Notes: generated by a model not told the origin, from the letters alone. A DNA stretch of 64,000 nt from Pseudarthrobacter sp. PS3-L1 (GCF_030063285.1 NZ_JASISU010000002.1:620001-684000); one strand, 5' to 3'; counted from the stretch's first letter, positions 1 to 9,123 are shown. Numbers and translations: made by a program.

Positions 1-660
1 GATGAGGTTCTGGCTGTTGGCACCTCGCAGGGCATCGTCAAACGTGTCCAACCGGAGTATCCACTCAACCGGGAAGACTGGGACATTATTGCCCTCAAGG
101 ACAAGGACGCCATCCTAGGCGTCGCTCCTGCTGGCAACGACGACGACCTTGCTTTCGTCACGAAACAGGGCCAGCTCCTGCGATTTGGCGCCTCCGTTGT
201 TCGGCCGCAGGGCCGGACCGCAGGTGGCATGGCAGGTATCAAACTCGCCACCGACGACGTTGTGATCTTCTTCGGTGTTGTCGCGGCACTCGATGATGCC
301 GCCGTCGTCGTGACCATTGCGGGAACGCAGGGCGCCCTCCCCGGCACGGCCCCGGGGACCGCCAAGGTCACAGCATTCTCGGAGTACCCGGCCAAGGGAC
401 GCGCGACAGCCGGCGTCAGGGCGCATCGCTTCCTGAAGGGGGAGGATCTCCTTCTGCTGGGGTGGGTGGGCCATGGCCCGGCAAAGGCTGCTTCCGCTGC
501 TGGAATTGCACGTTCCCTCCCCCAGGAACACGGCAGGAGGGACGGCTCGGGCATCCCGCTGTCCCAGGCGGTGGATGCAGTTGGACCTGCCATGGCGTGG
601 CCGGACCCTGCGCCGACGGAAGACGCTGATGCAGCAGAAACGCGCCCCGGCCTCTTCTGA
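1..660 (+). CDS. parC: DNA topoisomerase IV (gyrase-like) subunit A, C-terminal part
   Basis: The reading frame is open from base 1 and ends at TGA 660, so only the last 219 residues are present; the N-terminal breakage-reunion domain lies outside the window. The visible part is the beta-pinwheel DNA-wrapping domain, with repeated blade motifs such as GTSQGIVKRV and FVTKQGQLLRF. A sequence QGRTAGGMAGI sits where a GyrA-type box would be. The tail (about 50 residues, Ala/Pro/Gly rich) is not conserved-looking. The partner ParE-like subunit is encoded about 10 kb downstream on the other strand. Subunit A of gyrase cannot be formally excluded from the C-terminus alone, but the nearby parE-type gene favours topoisomerase IV. 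Confidence 0.85.
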   Translation, partial: DEVLAVGTSQGIVKRVQPEYPLNREDWDIIALKDKDAILGVAPAGNDDDLAFVTKQGQLLRFGASVVRPQGRTAGGMAGIKLATDDVVIFFGVVAALDDAAVVVTIAGTQGALPGTAPGTAKVTAFSEYPAKGRATAGVRAHRFLKGEDLLLLGWVGHGPAKAASAAGIARSLPQEHGRRDGSGIPLSQAVDAVGPAMAWPDPAPTEDADAAETRPGLF

Positions 661-678
661 GTACTGACCCCACTGGCT

Positions 679-760
679 TTCCCCACCTTTCAGGGGCGCG
701 CACGGCGTTTCCCCAGCGACACGCCGTCGTCCTGCTGTCTCGGCCGCCAAAGGTGGGGAA
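679..760. terminator. Nested inverted repeat between convergent parC and GNAT genes
   Basis: A perfect 12-bp inverted repeat (TTCCCCACCTTT at 679-690 and its complement at 749-760) encloses a second perfect 7-bp repeat (ACGGCGT at 702-708 with ACGCCGT at 721-727). It fills the 102-bp gap between two genes that end facing each other, which fits a bidirectional terminator. There is no T-run, so this is a structural call only. Confidence 0.5.
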
Positions 761-762
761 TC

Positions 763-1566
763 TCAGCGGCGCCATTCATACGGTGTGGTGGTGGAGACCT
801 TGATGAGGCCATACGCCTCGAGGATGGGCCGTGAAAACTCGGTGGAATCGCTGTGCATCAGGGTTTTGCCTAGGCGAAGTGCCGCACGCGCCCGTTCGGC
901 AGTCAGCGCCCGGTAAATGCCCCTGCCGCGCCACGCCTCAAGGGTTGCTCCTCCCCACAGGCCAGCAAAGTCGGTGCCTGCCACAGGTTCGAGCCGGCCC
1001 GCGCTCACCACGCTCCCGTGGTGCTCAGCCACCCACAGTTCCATGCCGTCATCACGCTCCAGCCGGTGAAGCACGTCGTTGGCACGGGACTCCGATACTT
1101 CGTCGCCGAAGGCGGTGTCCTGCATTGCGCTCATGGCCCGCACATCACTTTCACCGGTGATGCGACGGAGGGTGACACCTGCGGGCAAAGGAATGTCTGC
1201 TACCAGGCCAGCCGAATGACCGATCATGATGGACTCTGGATCATCCGGGACAAAGCCGTTGCCCAGCAGCGCATCGTGAAGTCCTGGTGCTGCGTCGTGA
1301 CCCCGGGACTTCCACTCGACCCTCGTCATGGCGGGGTCTTCCCCAAAGTGGTTCAGCACCTCACGTACCCATCCCTGAAGAGTGGACTTCCCGGCGCCCC
1401 CGAGATCCGCATAGGTAACAAAGCCTCGTCCACCAGCGAAAGTCACCAACCGTAACGGGCCTAGTTGCTTGATCTTGAGGGCACTTGGGGTTTCGGCATC
1501 GGTACGGAGTTGGCTGTCATATGCGTGGAGGAACTCGGCCCTGCGCGCGTCCTGAGGGGTATGCAT
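763..1566 (-). CDS. GNAT family N-acetyltransferase
   Basis: This 267-residue protein has a C-terminal GNAT fold at about residues 130-260. The acetyl-CoA pyrophosphate loop region reads EAWRGRGIYRAL, close to the family Q/R-x-x-G-x-G/A pattern, followed by a helix and the segment YGLIKVSTTTPYEW typical of the last strand. The substrate is not apparent. I prefer the ATG at 1566 because the protein then begins MHTPQDARRAEFLHAYDSQLR-like, the usual start of these actinobacterial acetyltransferases, and because it leaves room for divergent promoters before the DinB-like gene at 1663. The frame is open to another possible start at 1614. The gene is convergent with parC. Confidence 0.8.
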   Translation of the reverse strand: MHTPQDARRAEFLHAYDSQLRTDAETPSALKIKQLGPLRLVTFAGGRGFVTYADLGGAGKSTLQGWVREVLNHFGEDPAMTRVEWKSRGHDAAPGLHDALLGNGFVPDDPESIMIGHSAGLVADIPLPAGVTLRRITGESDVRAMSAMQDTAFGDEVSESRANDVLHRLERDDGMELWVAEHHGSVVSAGRLEPVAGTDFAGLWGGATLEAWRGRGIYRALTAERARAALRLGKTLMHSDSTEFSRPILEAYGLIKVSTTTPYEWRR

Positions 1567-1662
1567 CGTGTGCCACGCTAACAGCAGAACGGGAAAGTCC
1601 GGCTCCCGTAACAAGGTCTTCGCCCTGGTTTATGAGAACGCCACACCCCTTAGACTTCTGGC

Positions 1663-2181
1663 ATGCCAATCACTCCTGATCAGAAGGACTGGACCTGGGT
1701 CCTGTCCCGCCCTTGCCCGGACTGCGCCTTTGACGTTGCGACGGCCACCCCTGCCACTGTTCCAGGCATTATCAAGAGCTTGCTTCCGCGGTGGCGGGCG
1801 GCACTCCGACGTCCGGACGCAGCTCAGCGCTCCACCCCAGATTCTTGGTCAGTGCTTGAGTACGCAGCGCACGTCCGCGATGTGTTTGCGCTTTTTGACC
1901 AGCGGCTACACCTCATGCTTGACGTCGACAACGCCGAGTTCGCCGACTGGGATCAGGATGCGGCGGCACTGGATAGCGGATACGCATCCGCAGATCCTGC
2001 GGTGGTCAGTGCGGAGCTGACCGCGGAAGGGGAACAGATCGCCGCGTCATTTGCCGCAGCACCGGAATCAGAGTGGTCCAGGACAGGAAGACGCAGCAAC
2101 GGCTCTGCCTTCACAGTCCTGACGTTCTCGCAGTACCTCCTGCACGACGTGGTGCACCACACACACGACATCGACGCCTAA
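1663..2181 (+). CDS. DinB/maleylpyruvate isomerase-like four-helix bundle protein
   Basis: This 172-residue soluble protein resembles the DinB_2 / mycothiol-dependent isomerase superfamily, whose members use a four-helix bundle with a three-histidine metal site. Candidate ligands are His in EYAAHVRDVF (about residue 69) and the pair in LLHDVVHHTHDID near the C-terminus. The conserved opening SWSVLEYAAHVRD is typical of thiol-dependent or metal-dependent transferases of this class. An N-terminal CPDC at about residues 18-21 is unusual and could be a thiol or metal site. The gene is transcribed divergently from the GNAT gene and ends 10 bp from the stop of cydDC. The reaction is unknown. Confidence 0.75.
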   Translation: MPITPDQKDWTWVLSRPCPDCAFDVATATPATVPGIIKSLLPRWRAALRRPDAAQRSTPDSWSVLEYAAHVRDVFALFDQRLHLMLDVDNAEFADWDQDAAALDSGYASADPAVVSAELTAEGEQIAASFAAAPESEWSRTGRRSNGSAFTVLTFSQYLLHDVVHHTHDIDA

Positions 2182-2191
2182 GTACCGGCGC

Positions 2192-5100
2192 TCACGCCAC
2201 GTGAGCCAACCGGAGCAACTGGTCGTCGCTGCTGATGTCCGCGGCGTTGTGCGTCACGAGGATTACCGTGCGGTTGTTGAGTCCGCGCCGGAGATCATGC
2301 AGCATGGTCTCCCCAATCTCGGCGTCCAGGTGTGCTGTGGGCTCGTCGAGAAGCACGACGTCGGCGCCCGACATCAGCGTTCGGGCCACCGCAAGCCGTT
2401 GCCGTTCGCCGCCGCTGAGGAACGCACCGCCCGGACCGATTCGGGTGTCGAGTCCTTGCGGCAGCCGGCGCAGCAGGCTCGACAGGCCAACGCATGCGAG
2501 CGCATCGCGCATGGCCGGTTCCAATGCCGCGGATCCACCACCTGCACCTGGTTCACAGGCAACAAGGAGGTTGCCGCGGATCGTGGAATCGAACAGATGG
2601 GCTTCCTGTGGACACCATGCTGCCCGCCCCGTGACCTGCACCGATCCAGCAGCTGGCGCGAGGAAGCCAAGCAGTACTGAAAGAAGCGTCGACTTCCCTG
2701 AACCGGAAGGCCCCGTGACTGCGAGCCAGCGCCCAGGTTCCACTGTGGCATTGAGTCCCCTAAAGACGGGTTCCCCTCCCGACCACGCTGCGGAGAGGTG
2801 CGACAGCTTCACGCCCTCGGATCCACCGTTGAGCGGCGCAACGGGAACCAACCCGTCGCCGTCGGCCGCGTGCTCACGCTCAAAAACTCCGGCAGCGGCC
2901 ATGCGTCGCGTGACAGCCCGCAGTGCAGGGAACTGCCGCACTGCTGTTGTCATCCCAGCGTAGGATTCCACAAGTGCCAACTGCATGAGGACAACAACTG
3001 CGGCTATTTCCGGGGCAATGCTGCCGTCGGCAATCCCTGGCCCGGCGAGGAACAGGCTCAGCAGTGCCGCGCCACCGCATGCTGCAACGGTGATGCCCTG
3101 GCCCAGGCCTTCGGCCCACGCAGTACGCTGCGTGGCGGCAGTTGCTTCCCGGTCCGCTTTTCGGAGCCGGGCAAGGATTGTGGGCGCAACAGCGTTGACC
3201 TGCAGTGCCGCGCGGCCATCGAGAGCCGAAGAAATACGCCGCAGGACGCCTTGCCGCAGGAGCTGCTCCTGGACGGCAGCCCGACGGTCAGCAACGAGGG
3301 ACACTACGGGAGCCACCAGCAGGCTCAGGATCAGCGCTCCCACCGTCGCAGGCAGTGCCGCTGGAACGAGAAGCGCAGTGGTGATGACGGCGGCGGCACC
3401 CACGCCCAGCGCTGTCACGGGGGGCAACGCCACGCGGGGAATCAGGTCACGGACAGTGTCTACGTCGTCAATGACGGTACCCAGCACGCTCCCACCCTGC
3501 AAAAGACGACGCAGTGACAGGGCCCGCCGGCTCAGGGATTCCCAGAGCCTGCCACGGAGAGTTGTTAGGGCCGAAAAGACAGCGTCGTGGAGGACAAGTC
3601 GCTCCGTGTATCTCAGGACAGCCCGGCCAATACCAAAGAACCTCACACCAACTATTGCCGTAAGCAGGTAGAGGATGGGCGGTTGCTCTGACGCCCTGAT
3701 GATCAACCACCCCGAGAGGCCAGAAAGCGCGACGGCGAACAGCGCTGCCAGGGTGCCCAGGAGCCCTGCCAGCAGGAACTTTGCCCGCACCGGAGCCAAC
3801 AGGCGGCGCAGAATGGTCACGGTACCCAGGCCTGCGCTGGCAGGCAGGTTCCCCGGCGCCACGTCGTCGGAGCCTGCCGAGGCGGCTAGGACCGTCTGTG
3901 GGACATCGTGCGCATCGCCTGTTGTCACACCGGCCAGGCTACTGGTGGCCACGTCAGCGTGTGGACGTACAGCGGTGGTGCCGCGGGCACTGGCGCCCAC
4001 CCACTCGCTGCGCCCGACGCGGGCGCTTGCATGGGCAGCAACTCCGAGGGGCAACCCCGCGCCGACGCTCACTGTCCGGTCCGCGATCTCGCGCGTCGCG
4101 GAATCGTGTGCAATGAGGATGGTTGTCACACGTCCGCGGAGGGTTTCGATGGTAGTCCGGAGCAGCGTAGCTGACGCATCGTCAAGGTGCGCAGTCGGCT
4201 CGTCAAGGAGTAGGAGCGTGGCACCGGCATGGATCCGGGCCAGCCCACAGGCGAACGCCACCCGACGTAGTTCCCCGGGGCTCAGTTCAGCAGGGTGCTT
4301 GTGTGCCAGATGACCAGCAGCAGCAGCTTCGAGGCACTGCTGCGCGGTCGCGGCAGAGATTGCCGATTCATGGGCCGCAGCCCCTACTCCCACGTGAGTG
4401 TCGGCACTGGCAAGGTAGAGCTGTACTTCCTCCAGTGCGCTGTCTTCGACCAGGACGGGATGCTGCGGAACATAGGCGATCCGTTGACGGTCCACTCCGG
4501 TCAGGGCACCCACCACGGTGGTCCCCGTTCCCCCGCGCACAGCCCCGGCCAGCACCGCTAAGACAGTACTCTTGCCAACGCCGCTGGGCCCGTCGAGGGC
4601 TGTGACAAGTCCAGCAGGGGCGCTGAAATCCAAGGGCCCCACCGCGGCGGCCTGCCGTCCGGGGTACGTCACGCTCAGGCCGACGGCGGTGATCGCCCTT
4701 GGCGCCGAGTCGCCGGCAGTCCTGCGGGAGGGATGGGCGATGGGCAATGCCAGGGGCTCCGGAGCTTCAGTTGTGGCGCGGGCGGCAGACAGAGCTGCCC
4801 TGCCATCATCGCTGGCATGGTGAGCGGTACCGAGCTCCCGCAGTGGCAGGTAGCAGTCAGGAGCAAGGATCAATGCCAGCAGCCCTGCCTCAAGGGGCAT
4901 ATCCCCATGGACCAACCGCACTCCGATGAAGACGGCTACGACTGCGACCGACAGGGTCGAGATCAGTTCCAGCGCCAACGCCGACAGGAATGCGGTCCGG
5001 AGGGTACCCATGGTCTTGTCCCGATAGTCCCCCGAGATGTCTTCCAACGCCTGTCGCTGCGCGCTCGCACGGCCAAGCCCAACCAGGACCGGGAGGCCCT

Positions 5101-5719
5101 TCGCCAATTCGAGCATGTGGCTGGAAAGCCGGGACAGCGCTGCCTGCGCGTCGCTGACCTTGTCCTCTGTGTAGCGTCCGATCAACACCATGAACAGTGG
5201 AACCAGCGGCACTGTTAGTACCACCACCAGGGCGCTGACCCAGTCAGCGAAAAGGATCCGGACACCGATCAGGAGGGGGATCGTCGCACAGTTGACCAAC
5301 GCCGGGAGGAACTGTGTGTAGTAATTGTCCAGCGCATCCAGGCCCCGTGTGGCCAGGACTGCCAGGCCGCCGTCGCGCCCTCCACCGTCCCCCGGCGCGT
5401 CCCGCAGTGCCCGCGAAAGAAGGCTGGCCCGCAGTTCTTCCTTGACCCCGAGGGCTGCCCGGCGAGCTGCCACGCCCTGTGCCCATACGGTCACGGCCCG
5501 CAGGAGTACTCCAGCGGCGCCAAGATACATCTGGGCCTGCCAGTCCAGGACCGGGCCAACAGAGCCCGCTTCAGCGACTGCACTGCTGGCCAGGCTGGAC
5601 AACAGTGAAGCGACTGCCTGGGCCATGAGGACCAGAGACAGCGCCTTCAACGCGGCAATCAGGCCCAGGATGTAAAGGGCTGCCCGCGCTGCGGGACCCT
5701 TGGGAAGTTCAGGACGCAC
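2192..5719 (-). CDS. cydDC: Fused thiol reductant ABC exporter CydDC
   Basis: This 1175-residue protein fuses the two halves of the CydDC heterodimer, the inner-membrane ABC exporter of glutathione or cysteine-type thiols needed to assemble cytochrome bd. The CydD half carries a transmembrane domain (residues about 12-300), Walker A GPSGVGKST near 380, a degenerate signature LSPGE and Walker B LLLLDEPTAHLDD. After an Ala/Ser-rich linker (about 590-650) the CydC half follows, with a second membrane domain, Walker [10 protein letters not shown] near 1000, canonical LSGGERQR and VVLLDEPTAHLD. The asymmetric ATPase sites are thus visible. It is the last gene of cydA-cydB-cydDC, starting 8 bp after cydB. 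Separate cydD and cydC genes are usual in proteobacteria; fusion is known in actinobacteria. Confidence 0.95.
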   Translation of the reverse strand: MRPELPKGPAARAALYILGLIAALKALSLVLMAQAVASLLSSLASSAVAEAGSVGPVLDWQAQMYLGAAGVLLRAVTVWAQGVAARRAALGVKEELRASLLSRALRDAPGDGGGRDGGLAVLATRGLDALDNYYTQFLPALVNCATIPLLIGVRILFADWVSALVVVLTVPLVPLFMVLIGRYTEDKVSDAQAALSRLSSHMLELAKGLPVLVGLGRASAQRQALEDISGDYRDKTMGTLRTAFLSALALELISTLSVAVVAVFIGVRLVHGDMPLEAGLLALILAPDCYLPLRELGTAHHASDDGRAALSAARATTEAPEPLALPIAHPSRRTAGDSAPRAITAVGLSVTYPGRQAAAVGPLDFSAPAGLVTALDGPSGVGKSTVLAVLAGAVRGGTGTTVVGALTGVDRQRIAYVPQHPVLVEDSALEEVQLYLASADTHVGVGAAAHESAISAATAQQCLEAAAAGHLAHKHPAELSPGELRRVAFACGLARIHAGATLLLLDEPTAHLDDASATLLRTTIETLRGRVTTILIAHDSATREIADRTVSVGAGLPLGVAAHASARVGRSEWVGASARGTTAVRPHADVATSSLAGVTTGDAHDVPQTVLAASAGSDDVAPGNLPASAGLGTVTILRRLLAPVRAKFLLAGLLGTLAALFAVALSGLSGWLIIRASEQPPILYLLTAIVGVRFFGIGRAVLRYTERLVLHDAVFSALTTLRGRLWESLSRRALSLRRLLQGGSVLGTVIDDVDTVRDLIPRVALPPVTALGVGAAAVITTALLVPAALPATVGALILSLLVAPVVSLVADRRAAVQEQLLRQGVLRRISSALDGRAALQVNAVAPTILARLRKADREATAATQRTAWAEGLGQGITVAACGGAALLSLFLAGPGIADGSIAPEIAAVVVLMQLALVESYAGMTTAVRQFPALRAVTRRMAAAGVFEREHAADGDGLVPVAPLNGGSEGVKLSHLSAAWSGGEPVFRGLNATVEPGRWLAVTGPSGSGKSTLLSVLLGFLAPAAGSVQVTGRAAWCPQEAHLFDSTIRGNLLVACEPGAGGGSAALEPAMRDALACVGLSSLLRRLPQGLDTRIGPGGAFLSGGERQRLAVARTLMSGADVVLLDEPTAHLDAEIGETMLHDLRRGLNNRTVILVTHNAADISSDDQLLRLAHVA

Positions 5720-5726
5720 GGAAAAA

Positions 5727-6776
5727 TCAGTCTTTCTTTAGGAGTGCTTTGGCAGCAATGGCCGGTAAGAAACTATGGGCTTCCGGGATATGGGCCGCGC
5801 TGACACGACGGCGGAACACCCAGTAGGTCCAGGACTGGTAGGCGATCACCAGGGGTAGTCCTACGGCCGCCACAATGCTCATCAGTCCCAGGGTGTAGTC
5901 AGACGAGGAGGCATTGCTGATGGTGAGGTTGAAAGCGGGATCGAGCGTCGAGGGCAGGACCACAGGGAAAGCCGCACCGAAGATTGCCCCGGTTGAACCC
6001 ACCAGCGCGATACCGAGAAGGACAAAAGCTTTGCCTTCGGCGCCCTTTCGCTCGGCAGACCATGCAGCCGCAGCGGCTATAACCGCACCCATCAGAACCA
6101 ACCAGGTCCAGAGTGTGCCAGTCAGGAGCTGGACGCTCACAGCCCACCCCACCAGGGGAACCAGAAGAGCCGGCAGGAGCCTGACAAACCACCGACGTGC
6201 CCGGACACGGATCTCGCCGTCTGTCTTGAGCGCCAGGAAAGCAAGCGCATGGATCAGGGAAAAACCAACGACGCCGAGACCACCGAGCAGCGCATAGCCA
6301 CTGAACCAGGCAAGCGGACCACCCTCGCGGTCGCCGTTGGCATTCAGCGGCAGGCCCGTGGTGGTCAAGGCCAACGCCGCGCCAACACCGAACGCTGCAA
6401 AGAATGAGCCAAGGGCAATGGCCCAGTCCCAGCGGTTCCGCCACTGCCGCGTATTGATTTTGCCGCGATATTCGAACGCCACTGCTCGGAAGATAAGGGC
6501 TGCAAGAACCACCAGGAGTGGGAGGTAGAGTGCAGAAAAGAGGGAGGCGTACCACATTGGAAAGGCCGCGAAGGTTGCGCCCGCCGCTGTCAGAAGCCAG
6601 ACTTCGTTTCCATCCCAGACCGGACCGACAGTGTTGAGCAGGACTCGACGCTCGGTGTTGTTGCGGGCAAAGAGCTTCATGAGCATGCCGACGCCAAGAT
6701 CGAATCCCTCAAGGAAGAGGTAGCCGGTCCAGAGCACCGCAATGGCGATAAACCAGATGGTGGGGAGTAGTTCCAT
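5727..6776 (-). CDS. cydB: Cytochrome bd ubiquinol/menaquinol oxidase subunit II
   Basis: CydB (349 residues) is the second integral-membrane subunit of cytochrome bd oxidase, the high-affinity terminal oxidase of the quinol branch. The family motifs GFDLGVGM (about residues 24-31) and the WDGNEVWLL stretch (about 54-62) are intact, and about nine hydrophobic helices can be traced. The length matches the family. A TAGGAC element lies about 8 bases before the ATG. It is preceded by cydA after 79 bp and followed at 8 bp by cydDC, consistent with one operon read on the minus strand. Confidence 0.96.
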   Translation of the reverse strand: MELLPTIWFIAIAVLWTGYLFLEGFDLGVGMLMKLFARNNTERRVLLNTVGPVWDGNEVWLLTAAGATFAAFPMWYASLFSALYLPLLVVLAALIFRAVAFEYRGKINTRQWRNRWDWAIALGSFFAAFGVGAALALTTTGLPLNANGDREGGPLAWFSGYALLGGLGVVGFSLIHALAFLALKTDGEIRVRARRWFVRLLPALLVPLVGWAVSVQLLTGTLWTWLVLMGAVIAAAAAWSAERKGAEGKAFVLLGIALVGSTGAIFGAAFPVVLPSTLDPAFNLTISNASSSDYTLGLMSIVAAVGLPLVIAYQSWTYWVFRRRVSAAHIPEAHSFLPAIAAKALLKKD

Positions 6777-6855
6777 ACTGTAGTCCTATGCCGTTCTGTT
6801 GAGCTGTGCAGTGACCGGACGGATCTTCTGGGTACGTGGGCCATCACGCACTGGG

Positions 6856-8472
6856 TCAGTAGGCGAAGGCAAGGACATCGTCACCCTCCTTGGCGTTGCG
6901 GCCACTTGCTCCGGGGTCATCCTCATCCTCAGTACCGTCATGGCCACCGGATGCGTCCCCGCCGTGAGCGAGTTCGGGCATTGCCGAAACGACACCGCCC
7001 CTCACGTAGGTGACAAGGAGCTTGACCTCCACCACCAGGAGCACACCGTAGATCGTCGCGAGCACCACCAGCGAGGTGAGTAACTCCCCTGCTGTAACGC
7101 CAGGGGACACCGCAGCCGCAGTAAACATGAAGACCTGGTCTATTCCGTTCATGTCAGGATTGGGAGCCACCACAAAGGGCTGGCGCCCCATCTCGGTAAA
7201 GATCCAGCCTGCCGCGTTGGCCCCGAAGGGGGCCATGATGCCAAGAACAGCGAGACGCATCAGCCAGGGCGATGCTGGCACGGTGCCCTTACGTGTGATC
7301 CAGAGCGCCACAAGCGCTGCTAGGGCAGCCAGCCCGCCGAAGCCGATCATGGCTCGGAAACCCCAGTAGGTGACTTCCATGACCGGAACGTAGTCGATTT
7401 CCTGGCCCGCACGCTCGCCGTAGATCGGGTTGTCCGGCAGATTGGTTCCATAATCGGCCTTGTACTGGTCCAGCAGACTGTTGACACCCTGGACCTCGGT
7501 GGTGAAGTCGCCCTTGGCCAGGAAGGAGAGGATTCCGGGAACCTCGATAAGGGCCTTGATGTCATCACAGTTCTTGGAACCGAGGTTGCCAACGCTGAGA
7601 ATGGAGAAGCCGGTACCGTCATGGCAGGCCGCCTCGGCCGCAGCCATCTTCATGGGCTGCTGTTCGAACATCAGTTTGCCCTGCACATCTCCGGTAATAG
7701 CGGTGCCTGCAAAGGAGATCATGGCAACCACTGCACCGATCCGAAGGGACCGGATCCAGACGGTATGGTCGCCCTTATCCCGCCCAGGAGTGGTACTGGA
7801 TCCGGGAACGACCTTCCCATCGGGACCAACAGTGTCGATCCCGTCCTTGCGACGGCGCCACAGGTGATACCACGAGATGCCGAGGAGGAAACCGCCAGCA
7901 ACGGCCAAGGCGCCAAGGATAGTGTGCGGGACGGCCACTAGGGCCGTGTTGTTGGTGAAGACTGCCCAGGCGTCCGTCATGACGGGTCGGCCATCGATCA
8001 TCTCAACACCAACCGGGTGCTGCATCCAACTGTTGGCCACGATGATGAAGTAGGCGGAGAATACGGAGCCAATCACCGCAATCCACAGGCACGCCAGGTG
8101 AACCTTGGGTTTCAGCTGCTTCCAGCCGAAGATCCACAGGCCCAGGAAGGTCGATTCAACGAAGAAGGCCAGAAGCGCTTCGAGAGCCAGGGGGGCACCG
8201 AAAACATCTCCTACGAACCGGCTGTATTCGCTCCAGGCCATCCCGAACTGGAACTCCTGGACGATGCCCGTGGCAACACCCATGATGAAGTTGATCAGGA
8301 ACAGCTTGCCCCAAAACTTGGTCATCCGCAGGTACTCCTGCTTGCCGGTACGCACCCATGCGGTCTGGATGACAGCGACCACGAGGCCTAGGCCGATGGT
8401 CAGCGGCACCATCATGAAGTGGTAGACGGTAGTAATTCCGAATTGCCACCGGGCAATTTCCAAGGCGTCCAA
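6856..8472 (-). CDS. cydA: Cytochrome bd ubiquinol/menaquinol oxidase subunit I
   Basis: CydA carries the hemes of cytochrome bd. From a TTG start at 8472 the protein has 538 residues and begins MDALEIARWQFGITTVYHF, placing the heme-ligand histidine at residue 18 (E. coli His19). Also visible are VPHTILGA (the second heme-ligand His), YWGFRAMIGFG (the Met ligand region) and GRQPF, a variant of the usual GRQPW. The Q-loop is of the short type. The C-terminus ends in an acidic, Gly/Asp-rich tail with a few histidines. The frame extends upstream to 8577, but that stretch contains two inverted-repeat operators and reads unlike CydA, so the TTG start is preferred even though no strong ribosome-binding site precedes it. 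Confidence 0.93.
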   Translation of the reverse strand: MDALEIARWQFGITTVYHFMMVPLTIGLGLVVAVIQTAWVRTGKQEYLRMTKFWGKLFLINFIMGVATGIVQEFQFGMAWSEYSRFVGDVFGAPLALEALLAFFVESTFLGLWIFGWKQLKPKVHLACLWIAVIGSVFSAYFIIVANSWMQHPVGVEMIDGRPVMTDAWAVFTNNTALVAVPHTILGALAVAGGFLLGISWYHLWRRRKDGIDTVGPDGKVVPGSSTTPGRDKGDHTVWIRSLRIGAVVAMISFAGTAITGDVQGKLMFEQQPMKMAAAEAACHDGTGFSILSVGNLGSKNCDDIKALIEVPGILSFLAKGDFTTEVQGVNSLLDQYKADYGTNLPDNPIYGERAGQEIDYVPVMEVTYWGFRAMIGFGGLAALAALVALWITRKGTVPASPWLMRLAVLGIMAPFGANAAGWIFTEMGRQPFVVAPNPDMNGIDQVFMFTAAAVSPGVTAGELLTSLVVLATIYGVLLVVEVKLLVTYVRGGVVSAMPELAHGGDASGGHDGTEDEDDPGASGRNAKEGDDVLAFAY

Positions 8473-8510
8473 GGCGGTCCCAACTGTTGGCGGGGTTTCT
8501 TCAGTTTGAA

Positions 8511-8527
8511 TTCTACAGAACGTAGAA
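8511..8527. promoter_or_regulatory. Inverted-repeat operator 1 upstream of cydA
   Basis: A 17-bp perfect inverted repeat, TTCTAC-AGAAC-GTAGAA, lies 38 bp upstream of the proposed cydA start codon. It has the size and symmetry of sites bound by BlaI/MecI-type winged-helix dimers, and such a regulator is encoded divergently at 8731. Assignment to that regulator is inferred from position and repetition. Confidence 0.7.
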
Positions 8528-8533
8528 ATCAAC

Positions 8534-8550
8534 TTCTGCCGAGTGTAGAA
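8534..8550. promoter_or_regulatory. Inverted-repeat operator 2 upstream of cydA
   Basis: The element TTCTGC-CGAGT-GTAGAA is the same 17-bp repeat with one mismatch in the left arm. Its centre is 23 bp from that of operator 1, roughly two helical turns, so two dimers could bind on similar faces of the DNA near the cydA promoter. Confidence 0.6.
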
Positions 8551-8618
8551 CACATGAAGTATCCCAGCGAAATCCAACCGCCACTAGGGTCCAACGACTC
8601 ATAAGGCACCGGCGTTAG

Positions 8619-8635
8619 TTCTACTGAACGTAGAA
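8619..8635. promoter_or_regulatory. Inverted-repeat operator 3 upstream of the BlaI-like gene
   Basis: A perfect 17-bp repeat, TTCTAC-TGAAC-GTAGAA, differs from operator 1 only at one spacer base and lies 96 bp upstream of the BlaI-like start codon. Its arms extend by one more pair (G...C). The location suggests autoregulation of the repressor-protease operon. Confidence 0.7.
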
Positions 8636-8730
8636 ACACGCGCGAAAACCCTGTAAAGTTTGGTGAAGTATTTAAGAACGATGACGGCCGGACATCAGCA
8701 GGCGGCCGCTGGAACCGAAAGAAGAATCGA

Positions 8731-9117
8731 ATGGCAAGCCTTGGGGATCTGGAAAGAGCGGTCATGGACCTCCTGTGGGCTGGTCGTGAAGCGGCCACAG
8801 CAAACACCCTGCGCGATCAACTTGCGCAAACCTCGGTTGCCGTCGGAGGAACTGCCGGACACGAGGGCAAGGAACTTGCCGTCACCACGGTGTTGACGGT
8901 TCTTTCCCGGCTGGAGAAAAAAGGCTTGGTCGAACGGGAGCGCGGAATGCGCCCGCACCGCTACCAGGCCGTCTCAAGCAGGGCTGACCACACTGCCGAA
9001 CTCATGCACGAAGTCTTGGGCTCCGCTCCAGACCGGGAGGCGGTCCTCGCCCGTTTCATTGGCTCCGTCACCTCGACCGAAGCGGAGACCCTGCGTAAGC
9101 TCCTGGGTCGCGACTGA
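8731..9117 (+). CDS. BlaI/MecI/CopY family transcriptional repressor
   Basis: This 128-residue protein has an N-terminal winged-helix domain (about residues 3-75) with the family patterns LGDLERAVMDLLW and VTTVLTVLSRLEKKGLVERE, the latter being the recognition helix and start of the wing. A C-terminal helical dimerisation part (about 85-128) follows. BlaI-type repressors bind inverted repeats as dimers and are inactivated by cleavage by a partner M56 protease. Here the protease gene begins 6 bp downstream. No beta-lactamase or penicillin-binding gene is nearby; the divergent target is cytochrome bd. A GAAAGAAG stretch lies before the ATG. Confidence 0.92.
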   Translation: MASLGDLERAVMDLLWAGREAATANTLRDQLAQTSVAVGGTAGHEGKELAVTTVLTVLSRLEKKGLVERERGMRPHRYQAVSSRADHTAELMHEVLGSAPDREAVLARFIGSVTSTEAETLRKLLGRD

Positions 9118-9123
9118 CCGACC

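Noticed and set aside
8472-8577. Longer cydA N-terminus from the ATG at 8577
   Set aside because: It contains the operator repeats and does not resemble CydA; TTG 8472 gives the known N-terminus.
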